Positions 6,779-13,099 of a DNA stretch of 18,053 bases are shown here, one piece after another. The notes beneath the pieces were generated by a model. The model did no database searches, was not told where the DNA came from, and was given only the letters and a program-made list of their open reading frames with translations. Numbering within the stretch: the first letter of the stretch is position 1; each line of letters starts with the position of its first letter. The DNA is from DATGKR01 sp035294565 (GTDB lineage Bacteria; Actinomycetota; Acidimicrobiia; Acidimicrobiales; Palsa-688): contig DATGKR010000155.1 in the NCBI GenBank assembly GCA_035294565.1, positions 1 to 18,053 of the forward strand, given 5' to 3'. Made by a program: the position numbers and the translations under genes.

Positions 6779-7510
6779 TCAGGGATAGGCGCGCATGACG
6801 CCCCGCAGCCCCTTCCAGCTGCCTCCACCGGTGGCCGGAAGCTCGAAAAGTGCGCCCTTTTCCACCCGGGAGAAGCCCGCTGCCCTGATCATCCGCTCCA
6901 TGCCGGCGGGGGAGGGCACCCACCACTGGAACTCGTCGATGCCGTCCAGCTCAGCGAGCGCCCGGCGCGGATAGAGGCGGAGCCTTTTGACAGGGGTGCA
7001 GACGATGGCCGAACCCCGCGTCACCAGGCGGATCCTCTCCAGAGCGGTGATGGGATCCTTCAGGTGGAGGAGGAGGTCGCCGGAGAAGACCAGGTCGAAC
7101 TGTCCGAGGTCGGTGCCGATGTCGTAGACCGAGCGGGGCTCGCGCTTGACGGATGAACCCAGGGCCTCGCGGGCCAGGGCGAAGCGCTCCCCCTTGGTGC
7201 GGTCCAGTGACTTCTCGGTGACCTGTCGAAGCGACGGCGGCCAATCCAGGCGCTCGGGGTCGTCGATGTCGAGGGCCACGACCTCCGCCGCACCCCGCTT
7301 TTCCATCTCGAAGGCCCAGAAGCCGTCCATCGTCCCGACGTCCATGCAGCGCAGGCCGCTCAAGTCGCGGGGGATCATGTATCGGTCCACCATGCGGCGA
7401 TGGTCGAACATGCCGGGGGTCACCACACCCCCGCCGAGATCAAGGGTGTGGTACCAGCGATAGCGGGCAACCGCCGACGCCAGTTCGCCGGTCTGCGCCT
7501 CGGAATTCAT
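6779..7510 (-). CDS. CmoB/DUF1698-like class I SAM methyltransferase
   Basis: 243 residues from ATG 7510. YRWYHTLDLGGGVVTPGMFD (17-36) is the family-specific N-terminal block shared with CmoB-like (DUF1698) proteins. CMDVGTMDGFWAFEME (55-70) is motif I, ALDIDDPERLDWP motif II, and FDLVFSGDLLLHLKDPITAL the motif IV/V region. CmoB itself is a tRNA wobble-uridine carboxymethyltransferase in proteobacteria, about 320 residues long. This shorter protein lies inside a glycosyltransferase operon in an apparent actinomycete, so a tRNA role is unlikely and methylation of a sugar or glycan intermediate is more plausible; that is inference. It starts 17 nt after the GT2 stop. TAGCGT at 7525-7520 sits 9 nt before the ATG and might be a weak internal promoter. 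Confidence 0.8.
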   Translation of the reverse strand: MNSEAQTGELASAVARYRWYHTLDLGGGVVTPGMFDHRRMVDRYMIPRDLSGLRCMDVGTMDGFWAFEMEKRGAAEVVALDIDDPERLDWPPSLRQVTEKSLDRTKGERFALAREALGSSVKREPRSVYDIGTDLGQFDLVFSGDLLLHLKDPITALERIRLVTRGSAIVCTPVKRLRLYPRRALAELDGIDEFQWWVPSPAGMERMIRAAGFSRVEKGALFELPATGGGSWKGLRGVMRAYP

Positions 7511-7527
7511 TGCCGCGGAACGCTACA

Positions 7528-8475
7528 TCACGCCGGGCCGGGGGGGCGGCCCAGTGCGAACCGGGCGTGGAGTGGGACGAGCCGCGCCAGCTGGAGCACC
7601 TCCGCCCGTTTCACGGGGCCGCCGTGCACCGAGGTCAGCGCCGCCGCACCCGCCATCCACGCGGTGCCCAAGGTGTTGACAGCGGCCCATCTGCGCATGG
7701 CCGGCGTGCCGTGCGTCTCGGCGTACCAGTCGTACGACAACGGCGTCCATCGCTGCCGTGGCTCGATCCCCGCCTGCGAGGCGGACGCCCCACCGACGTG
7801 GGGCACCGAGACGTCGGCTTCGAGGCGCCGGCGCCACCCGGACCGGGCGAGCCGCCAGCAAAGGTCGAGGTCCTCCACGTACATGAACCAGCGCTCCGAG
7901 TACGGTTGGCGCGGGTCGGGCACCGCCTCGGCTCGCAGCACGTGGACAGCGCCGATGACCCATTCGACGTCGCACGGCCGGTCGTGGGGCGCAGCCCCCT
8001 CCAGCCACAGCCTTCGTCCTATCCGCCCCGTCCGGAGGCGGGCGGGCAGGAAGGAGACGGCGGCCGCTTGGAGCGGGGACGGGAACGTGTAGGCAGAATG
8101 CTGGAGCGACCCGTCGGGGTTCACAAGGCGGGGAGCGACTAGCCCGACGCCGGGCGCGGCGAGGAGGCGCTCGGTGAGGGTGGCGAGGGAGCCCGCCGGC
8201 GGCTCGGTATCCGGGTTGAGGGCGATAAGCACGTCTGCGGACGATCGGCCGAGGGCCTGGTTCATCGCCCTGGCGTACCCCCTGTTGGTGGAGTTCCGGA
8301 CCACCTCGACTCCCGCCTCTTCGGCGACCTCGGCGCTACCGTCCGTCGAGGCGTTGTCGACGACCGTTACGGAGGCGTCGAGGCCGCCCAGTGCACTGGG
8401 CAAGGCGGCGAGGCAGCTGCGCAAGAGGGCAGCCGTGTTCCACGAGACGATGCCCACCCTCACCTTGGCGGCCAC
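7528..8475 (-). CDS. GT2 family glycosyltransferase, rhamnosyltransferase (WbbL)-like
   Basis: 315 residues from GTG 8475, chosen because GAGA lies a few bases upstream and the start is 8 nt after the previous stop. VRVGIVSWNTAALL (5-18) is the first strand. VTVVDNASTDGSAEV (36-50) is the canonical GT2 motif. STNRGYARAMNQAL (62-75) and LIALNPDTEPP (83-93) follow, with NPDT replacing a classic DxD as in WbbL-type rhamnosyltransferases. WVIGAVHVLRAEAV and ERWFMYVEDLDLCWRL, with its ED pair, complete the family signature. HVGGASAS near the C-terminal third is also family-typical. The likely reaction is transfer of rhamnose or another deoxysugar to a lipid-linked or growing glycan at the cytoplasmic face. 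That specificity comes from family resemblance only. A slightly shorter start at GTG 8463 is possible. Confidence 0.88.
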   Translation of the reverse strand: MAAKVRVGIVSWNTAALLRSCLAALPSALGGLDASVTVVDNASTDGSAEVAEEAGVEVVRNSTNRGYARAMNQALGRSSADVLIALNPDTEPPAGSLATLTERLLAAPGVGLVAPRLVNPDGSLQHSAYTFPSPLQAAAVSFLPARLRTGRIGRRLWLEGAAPHDRPCDVEWVIGAVHVLRAEAVPDPRQPYSERWFMYVEDLDLCWRLARSGWRRRLEADVSVPHVGGASASQAGIEPRQRWTPLSYDWYAETHGTPAMRRWAAVNTLGTAWMAGAAALTSVHGGPVKRAEVLQLARLVPLHARFALGRPPGPA

Positions 8476-8483
8476 TGCTTCTC

Positions 8484-9461
8484 TCAGAGGACCAGCTTGC
8501 GGGCGCGGACGCTGCCAACCGACAACGCGACGCCCGTGGCGGCGTCCACCGCCATCTCCGCCGGCACGAGCGCCGCCTTGCGCCACCGGCTGACCGGGGC
8601 GGTCCGGAGGTCCCGGCCGCGAAGGGCCGCCCACCAGACCAGCGAGGCGAGAGCCAACCTGCGCCGGCCCAGCGCACCGGCGAGCACCGTGGCATACAAC
8701 GGCAGCCGGGAGCGGTCTCCGAAGGACCAGCCGCCGCGCAGAAGCTGCGGCTCGAGCTCGGGGACCTCGCGGAGCAGCGCCGGGAAGGCACCGAGCACGG
8801 CCACCCTGCCGATGGCGTCGGCGAAGTCGGGAGGGAAGACGTGGTGGTCGACGGCGGCGGCTTCCTCGTAGCGAACCACGGCTCCGCCCCTGCGGGCCCG
8901 CCAGGCCAGCAGGGTGTCCTCCCCGAAGCCGAGGTCCCTCGCCCGGGCGCCGACCCGGAAGCCGAGTTGCTCCCCGGCGCGGCCGTCGAAACCCCCGAAG
9001 CGCTCGTAGACGTCCCGCCGGTAGAACATGTTGCACGTCGGGTAGAGCCCCTCGTCGAAAGACGCCATGCTCCGCTCGAACGGTGCCAGCGGCCACCGGG
9101 CGGGATGGGTGGCCCCCTTCACCACATCGGCGCCGGCCTCGAGCGCCTTCACCCCCGCCTCGAGCCAGCCGGGACGCGGGACGCAGTCGCTGTCGGTGAA
9201 GGCAAGGATGCTCCCCTGGGAGCGCTCGACCCCGGTGCGTCGGGCGGCCACCGCCCCCCGGCCCGCCGAGGGGACGACCCGCACATCGAGCCCGGCGTGC
9301 CGTTCGGACAGGGCCTCCTCGGCGCAGCCGTCGGTCGACGCGTCGTCCACCACGACGACCTCGAAGTCGTCGAAGGTCTGCGCCCGAAGGCCATCGAGCA
9401 TTGCGGCGAGCAGGTCCCTCCTGTCGCGCACCGGCACTATCACCGACACGAGCCGTGTCAT
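8484..9461 (-). CDS. GT2 family glycosyltransferase
   Basis: 325 residues from ATG 9461, which overlaps the stop of the dehydratase gene as ATGA and has GGGGG 8-12 nt upstream. The frame stays open further upstream, but that part lies inside the dehydratase gene and looks non-coding. SVIVPVRDRRDLLAAML (6-22), VVVVDDASTDGCAEEAL (35-51) and LAFTDSDCVPRPGWLEAG (from 86) give the GT2 core, with DSD at 90-92 as the metal site. PTCNMFYRRDVYERFGGFD and LGFGEDTLLAWRARRGG supply the acceptor and base motifs. The last roughly 80 residues include hydrophobic stretches (LYATVLAGALG, LALASLVWWAAL) that may sit on the membrane. It resembles the GT2 at 1110-2063 in the DCVPRP segment and the FYRR motif. Substrates are unknown. 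Confidence 0.88.
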   Translation of the reverse strand: MTRLVSVIVPVRDRRDLLAAMLDGLRAQTFDDFEVVVVDDASTDGCAEEALSERHAGLDVRVVPSAGRGAVAARRTGVERSQGSILAFTDSDCVPRPGWLEAGVKALEAGADVVKGATHPARWPLAPFERSMASFDEGLYPTCNMFYRRDVYERFGGFDGRAGEQLGFRVGARARDLGFGEDTLLAWRARRGGAVVRYEEAAAVDHHVFPPDFADAIGRVAVLGAFPALLREVPELEPQLLRGGWSFGDRSRLPLYATVLAGALGRRRLALASLVWWAALRGRDLRTAPVSRWRKAALVPAEMAVDAATGVALSVGSVRARKLVL

Positions 9462-10456
9462 GAGGGTGCCCCCAGCTCCTCGCGGTACCAGGCGACCGTT
9501 TCGGCGAGGGCCTTCTCCAAAGAGCTTGCCGGCGTCCACCCGAGCTTCTCGCGTGCCTTCGCCGACGCCAACGCCTGGTGGGCGATCTCGTTGCTGGCCG
9601 TGCCCCGCACATCCGGTTCGAGTTCGGTGCCCGCCGCGTCCTGCAGCAGGCCGACCAGCTCCAGGACGGAGAGCGGCCGTTCGATGGAGAAGTTGAACGC
9701 TTCCCCGGCGAGCGCGGGGTCCATGGCGAGCGCCTCGGCCGTGCGAAGGTAGGCGGAGACGGCGTCAGCGACGTAGAGGTAGTCCCTCGTCGCTCGGCCG
9801 TCCGACCGTATGACCGGGCGGCGGCCGCCCAGCAGGTCGCGCACGACGCCTGGTACGAGGCGGTCCCAGTTCACGTCGCCCGGCCCGAAGATGTTCCCGC
9901 AGCGGGTGGTGGCCACCGCCAGGCCGAAGGCGCGGGCGAAGCAGCGGCAGAGCAGGTCGGCGCACGCCTTGGACACGTCGTAGGGGTTGACCGGGTCCAG
10001 GGGCGTCTCCTCGGTGTAGGGCAGCACTCGCTGGTCCCCGTAGGCCTTGTCGCTGCTGGCGGCGACGACCTGCTCGACCGTCGCCGACGTGCGGCACGCC
10101 TCGAGCACGTTCCACGTCCCGGCGATGTTCGACTCGAAGGTGGGTACCGGGTCGCGGTTGGCGGCCCGCACCTGGCTCTGCGCCGCCAGGTGGAACACGG
10201 TCTGGACGCCGTAGTCGCCGAGAGGTCTGGACAGCGCCAGGCGGTCCTCCAACGATCCGCGAACGCGGGTCACCGCGTCCTGCCAGCGCAGCACGATCGA
10301 CGTGGGGGGCACCTCGTCGCGCACGAGTACGACCACCTCGCAGCCGGCGTCGACCAGGCGGTCAACCAGGTGCGATCCGACGAAGCCGGTCGCCCCGGTC
10401 ACGAGAACCCGCCGCTGCTTCCAGAAGTCGGCCGCCGGGGCGGGGGAGGAGGTCAC
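9458..10456 (-). CDS. NAD-dependent epimerase/dehydratase, CDP-glucose 4,6-dehydratase-like
   Basis: 332 residues from GTG 10456. FWKQRRVLVTGATGFVGSHL (11-30) combines the FW lead-in seen in CDP-glucose 4,6-dehydratases with the extended-SDR nucleotide motif GATGFVG (21-27). HLAAQSQVRAANRDPVPTFE follows. SSDKAYG (134-140) and YDVSK (Tyr159, Lys163) form the Ser/Asp and Tyr-Lys active site. RCGNIFGPGDVNWDRLVPG resembles the RAGNVIGGGDWA..RLIPD block of RfbG. The family converts an NDP-hexose to the NDP-4-keto-6-deoxyhexose using bound NAD. Together with the cytidylyltransferase-like product of 411-1145 it could make CDP-4-keto-6-deoxyglucose; other epimerase or dehydratase activity is possible. 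It is the first gene of the seven-gene minus-strand operon. A -10 element 6 nt upstream of GTG suggests a leaderless mRNA. Confidence 0.78.
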   Translation of the reverse strand: MTSSPAPAADFWKQRRVLVTGATGFVGSHLVDRLVDAGCEVVVLVRDEVPPTSIVLRWQDAVTRVRGSLEDRLALSRPLGDYGVQTVFHLAAQSQVRAANRDPVPTFESNIAGTWNVLEACRTSATVEQVVAASSDKAYGDQRVLPYTEETPLDPVNPYDVSKACADLLCRCFARAFGLAVATTRCGNIFGPGDVNWDRLVPGVVRDLLGGRRPVIRSDGRATRDYLYVADAVSAYLRTAEALAMDPALAGEAFNFSIERPLSVLELVGLLQDAAGTELEPDVRGTASNEIAHQALASAKAREKLGWTPASSLEKALAETVAWYREELGAPS

Positions 10457-10462
10457 GGGGCA

Positions 10463-10468
10463 ACACTA
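10463..10468 (-). promoter_or_regulatory. Putative -10 element for the seven-gene operon (leaderless)
   Basis: On the minus strand TAGTGT (10468-10463) matches TANNNT and ends 6 nt before GTG 10456. There is no room for a Shine-Dalgarno. It overlaps by two bases the plus-strand -10 at 10467-10472, so only one of the two promoters is likely to be occupied at a time. No -35 hexamer is recognisable. Confidence 0.5.
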
Positions 10469-10472
10469 TGAT
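10467..10472 (+). promoter_or_regulatory. Putative -10 element for the phosphatase-superfamily/GH113 unit (leaderless)
   Basis: TATGAT is a near-perfect -10 hexamer in otherwise very GC-rich DNA. It ends 5 nt before GTG 10478 and 8 nt before ATG 10481. This supports a start at one of those two adjacent codons on a leaderless mRNA. It overlaps the divergent -10 at 10463-10468. Confidence 0.55.
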
Positions 10473-10477
10473 CCGCC

Positions 10478-11446
10478 GTGATGCCGCTCCGGTTCAGGCG
10501 CACGACGGGCGGCGGGGAGGGCCATCGGGAGCCCGACCAAGGAAGCCCGGACGGCAACCCCAATGTCTCCCCCCAGACCGGGCAGACCCACCGGCCCGAA
10601 CCGCCCGAAGGCGCCCGGCACCTCGTGATGGTGGTGCTCGACAGCCTTCGCTACGACACGTGCATGGCGGCGGGCATGGCCAACATGCAGCGGCTCGGAG
10701 CAGTGCAGCGTCGCTGGAGCTACGCCTCTTGGACGGCGCCGTCGCACTACAACCTGATGATGGGCCTCCTGCCGCACGCCAGCCCGACCCGGGTCTACGC
10801 TTCCGAGTACTACAAGGCGGACTTCCTCCGCTACCAGGAGCGGCTCGGCGTCGACGGCATCGAGTTCAAGTCGCTGCTCCCGTCGATCTACCTGCCCACC
10901 TACCTGCGGGGCACCCTCGGCTACAGGACGGCGGCGATGGTGTCCATGCCGGTGCTCAACCCCCACGTCCCGCTGAACCGGGACTTCGACTCCTACCGGC
11001 TGATGCCCCACCACAACGACTTGGCGGCGATGGTTGAGGAGCTCCGCTTCGACGGGGACCGACCGTGGTTCTACCTGCTCAACACCGGCGAGACGCACTA
11101 CCCCTACGCCCTCCCCGGAGAGGACCCCGCCGAGTGGCCGCGCATCTCCGGGGTCCACGGCGTCGTCAAGGGCCTCGACGGTGCCGGGGGCGGCGAGGAG
11201 GGGGCGCCGGGAGGCGACTTCTTCGAGCCCGAGCAGATGGAGCAGCTCCGGGCACGCCAACAGAGGGCCGCGGCGTACGTCGACGGCGTGCTCGGACGGC
11301 TCTTCGACGCAGCCCCGCCGGGCACCTGGATCATCGTGACCTCCGACCACGGCGAGCTGTTCGGGGAGGGCGGCATGTTCGGCCACGGCCCCGTCGCCCA
11401 CGAGAAGGTGTTCGAGGTTCCCTTCGTGGAAGGCACGCTGCGTTGA
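10478..11446 (+). CDS. Alkaline phosphatase/sulfatase-superfamily protein with Thr at the nucleophile position
   Basis: 322 residues from GTG 10478, or 321 from the adjacent ATG 10481; the -10 at 10467 fits either. Residues 1-47 are Gly/Pro-rich and look disordered. The domain begins HLVMVVLDSLRYDT with the first metal-binding Asp. WTAPSHYNLMMG follows, aligning with the sulfatase signature C-x-P-S-R-x-x-L-x-x-G but with Thr86 in place of Cys and His in place of Arg. TSDHGELFGEGGMFGHGPVA near the C-terminus is the second metal-binding site. The lack of Cys or Ser at that position argues against a formylglycine sulfatase; a Thr nucleophile is found in phosphotransferases of this superfamily. 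The protein is compact, ending shortly after VPFVEG, and shows no signal peptide or transmembrane helix. The reaction is unknown; phosphate-ester or sulfate chemistry on the glycan is inference. It lies 54 bp upstream of the GH113-like gene. Confidence 0.75.
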   Translation: MMPLRFRRTTGGGEGHREPDQGSPDGNPNVSPQTGQTHRPEPPEGARHLVMVVLDSLRYDTCMAAGMANMQRLGAVQRRWSYASWTAPSHYNLMMGLLPHASPTRVYASEYYKADFLRYQERLGVDGIEFKSLLPSIYLPTYLRGTLGYRTAAMVSMPVLNPHVPLNRDFDSYRLMPHHNDLAAMVEELRFDGDRPWFYLLNTGETHYPYALPGEDPAEWPRISGVHGVVKGLDGAGGGEEGAPGGDFFEPEQMEQLRARQQRAAAYVDGVLGRLFDAAPPGTWIIVTSDHGELFGEGGMFGHGPVAHEKVFEVPFVEGTLR

Positions 11447-11448
11447 CA

Positions 11449-11466
11449 CCCGCCGCGCCCGGCGGG
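11449..11466 (+). terminator. GC-only hairpin downstream of the phosphatase-superfamily gene
   Basis: CCCGCCG (11449-11455) pairs perfectly with CGGCGGG (11460-11466) around a CGCC loop, starting 3 nt after the stop codon. No U tract follows, so it is not a classical intrinsic terminator; it could slow polymerase or protect the upstream message from 3' decay. Confidence 0.35.
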
Positions 11467-11472
11467 AGGAAG

Positions 11473-11489
11473 CGCCGCCCCCGGCGGCG
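11473..11489 (+). promoter_or_regulatory. Second GC-only hairpin just before the GH113-like ribosome-binding site
   Basis: CGCCGCC (11473-11479) pairs with GGCGGCG (11483-11489) around a CCC loop. The stem ends next to the Shine-Dalgarno AAGG (11490-11493), which precedes GTG 11501 by 7 nt. The hairpin could affect ribosome access or act with the first hairpin as a partial terminator that lowers expression of the distal gene. Confidence 0.35.
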
Positions 11490-11500
11490 AAGGTACAGGA

Positions 11501-13099
11501 GTGGCACTGAGAGCACGTCTCCTCGCCGGCTGCGGCGCAGCAGCCCTGGCCCTCGTGGGGGTTTCGACGCTACAGCAACCGCCGGCCTCGGCCATGAGCC
11601 CCCAAGTCGTGGTGCCCACCAGCTCCCGGATCTCCGGTGTGGCGATCCAGACTTTCAAGGACGGCGCCCAGCTTCCCGACATCAACTTCGCCCAGATCAA
11701 GTCCGACGGGGCCAACATGGTCAACTTCACGGTGTGGTGGCAGGCGCCCAGCTCCAGCTCGGACACCGTGCAGCCCGAGTACGGAAGCGAGACCGTCAGC
11801 GACGCCCAGCTCGAGACGCTGCTCTCCCAGGCTGAGCAGGCCGGGCTACAGGTTTCGATAACCCCCGACTTCTCGGTCGGCAGCAACGGCGGATGGCGGG
11901 GCGCCTACAACCCCGGCTCGTCGGCGCCCGCCTTCTTCGGGGAGGGTTCGAACCTCTCGAGCTGCGCCGGTTACCAGCAGTTCGTCACGCCCGTGTCGTA
12001 CGGGTGCATGGTTGTCCACTACGCGTGGGTGGCTCAGCAGTACAACGCGACGATGTTCTACGTCGGGTCGGAGATGGACAGCTCTCAGCAGTACGCCTCG
12101 GAGTGGGAGAGCCTCGTCTCCGCCGTGCGGAAGGTCTACACGGGCAAGGTCCTCTACGACGTCAACTGGGACGCCATAGGAAACGTGCCCTTCTACAGCG
12201 TCCTCGACGCCATGTCGATCTCCGCCTACTTCCCCCTGTCCAACGAGGAGAACCCGAGCCTCGCCACCCTCGAAGCCGCGTGGAAGAGCTACAACGGCTA
12301 CCCCTTCGGGAGCGGCGGCCCGCACATGCAGGGAAGCTGGACCGGTGAGATAGAGCAGGCCGAGCAGACCTGGCAGCTGCCGATCTACTTCGGCGAGGTC
12401 GGCTACTCGCCCAGCACCTACGCGGCGCAGTGGCCGGCCACCGAATCCGACTTCGGCGGCAACTACAACTCCGATCCGCAGCTGCAGTACCGCTGCTACG
12501 AGGCGCTCCTCGACACGTTCCGCAGCTACACGTGGTGGGGCGGGGTCGACTGGTGGGCGTGGGACACAGGCGGTTACAACATGGCGGGCGAGCCGGCCGA
12601 GGCTCTGATCGGGGTCAACTCGGTCGCCTACGTGCCCCCGGCGCAGAGCGGCGCAGGGTCCGGCTCCTCCGCCGGGGCCACCGGCGCCACGGGCACGACA
12701 GCCGCTTCCTCCCGCGCCGGGGACCCGCGCTACGCGGCCGGCTCGGCGACTGCCGCGGCGGGCGGTTCGCTCTCCGCTCCCGTCGCCTCGGGCGGCAGCT
12801 CGGTGAAAGAAGCTCCGGGGTCTACGCCGGCGGCGTCGCAGAACCCGGCGACGGCAGCAGGAGCCGGCTCCTACCGGGGAGCCACGACCGGCCCGGGCGG
12901 CTCGACGGTCACTTTCCGGACCCGCACGGGTGGCCACGGCAGCGGGCTGCCCACGGTCCTGGCGGCCATCGCAGTCGCCCTGCTGCTCCTCGCCGGCGGG
13001 GTGTGGGTCGTGGTCAAGCGCAGGGTGTTCGCCCGCCGCCCCAAGCCACTGGACCTGAGCGAGCTACCCACCCAGGAGCAGGAAGCCCTCATATCCTGA
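11501..13099 (+). CDS. Secreted, membrane-anchored GH113-like glycoside hydrolase
   Basis: 532 residues from GTG 11501, with AAGG at 11490-11493. Residues 1-31 form a signal peptide (R4, R6, hydrophobic core, cleavage likely after PPASA). The catalytic part resembles GH113 TIM-barrel enzymes: ISGVAIQTFKDG opening, SDGANMVNFTVWWQ, QAGLQVSITPDF, then FYVGSEMDSS with Glu191 as probable acid/base. SAVRKVYTGKVLYDVNWDAI follows, and IYFGEVGYSP with Glu299 as probable nucleophile. WGGVDWWAWDTGG near residue 350 supplies aromatic subsites. A Gly/Ser/Ala/Thr-rich linker (about 385-480) leads to one transmembrane helix (about 483-505) and a short basic cytoplasmic tail. Known GH113 members are endo-beta-mannanases; whether this one cuts mannan or the cell's own glycan is not known. 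It is the second gene after the phosphatase-superfamily gene and overlaps the convergent glycosyltransferase gene by 11 bp. Confidence 0.75.
   Translation: MALRARLLAGCGAAALALVGVSTLQQPPASAMSPQVVVPTSSRISGVAIQTFKDGAQLPDINFAQIKSDGANMVNFTVWWQAPSSSSDTVQPEYGSETVSDAQLETLLSQAEQAGLQVSITPDFSVGSNGGWRGAYNPGSSAPAFFGEGSNLSSCAGYQQFVTPVSYGCMVVHYAWVAQQYNATMFYVGSEMDSSQQYASEWESLVSAVRKVYTGKVLYDVNWDAIGNVPFYSVLDAMSISAYFPLSNEENPSLATLEAAWKSYNGYPFGSGGPHMQGSWTGEIEQAEQTWQLPIYFGEVGYSPSTYAAQWPATESDFGGNYNSDPQLQYRCYEALLDTFRSYTWWGGVDWWAWDTGGYNMAGEPAEALIGVNSVAYVPPAQSGAGSGSSAGATGATGTTAASSRAGDPRYAAGSATAAAGGSLSAPVASGGSSVKEAPGSTPAASQNPATAAGAGSYRGATTGPGGSTVTFRTRTGGHGSGLPTVLAAIAVALLLLAGGVWVVVKRRVFARRPKPLDLSELPTQEQEALIS

Noticed and set aside
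8476..9612. Long open frame upstream of GTG 8475 that would make a 694-residue protein.
   Set aside because: It overlaps the whole GT2 gene at 8484-9461 in another frame and its translation is Arg/Gly-rich without any motif.
8391..9752. Plus-strand open frame of 453 codons.
   Set aside because: Shadow of the minus-strand GT2 and dehydratase genes, with no family motif.
11522..11534. Lipobox-like LAGC at residues 8-11 of the GH113-like protein.
   Set aside because: The Cys falls too early, before the hydrophobic core of the signal peptide, and a normal cleavage site (PPASA) follows; the protein is also anchored by a C-terminal helix.
12940..13096. Possible sortase-type anchoring signal (LPT stretches near the C-terminus).
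   Set aside because: Neither LPTVL nor LPTQE matches LPxTG in the right place: the first begins the transmembrane helix and the second lies after it in the cytoplasmic tail.
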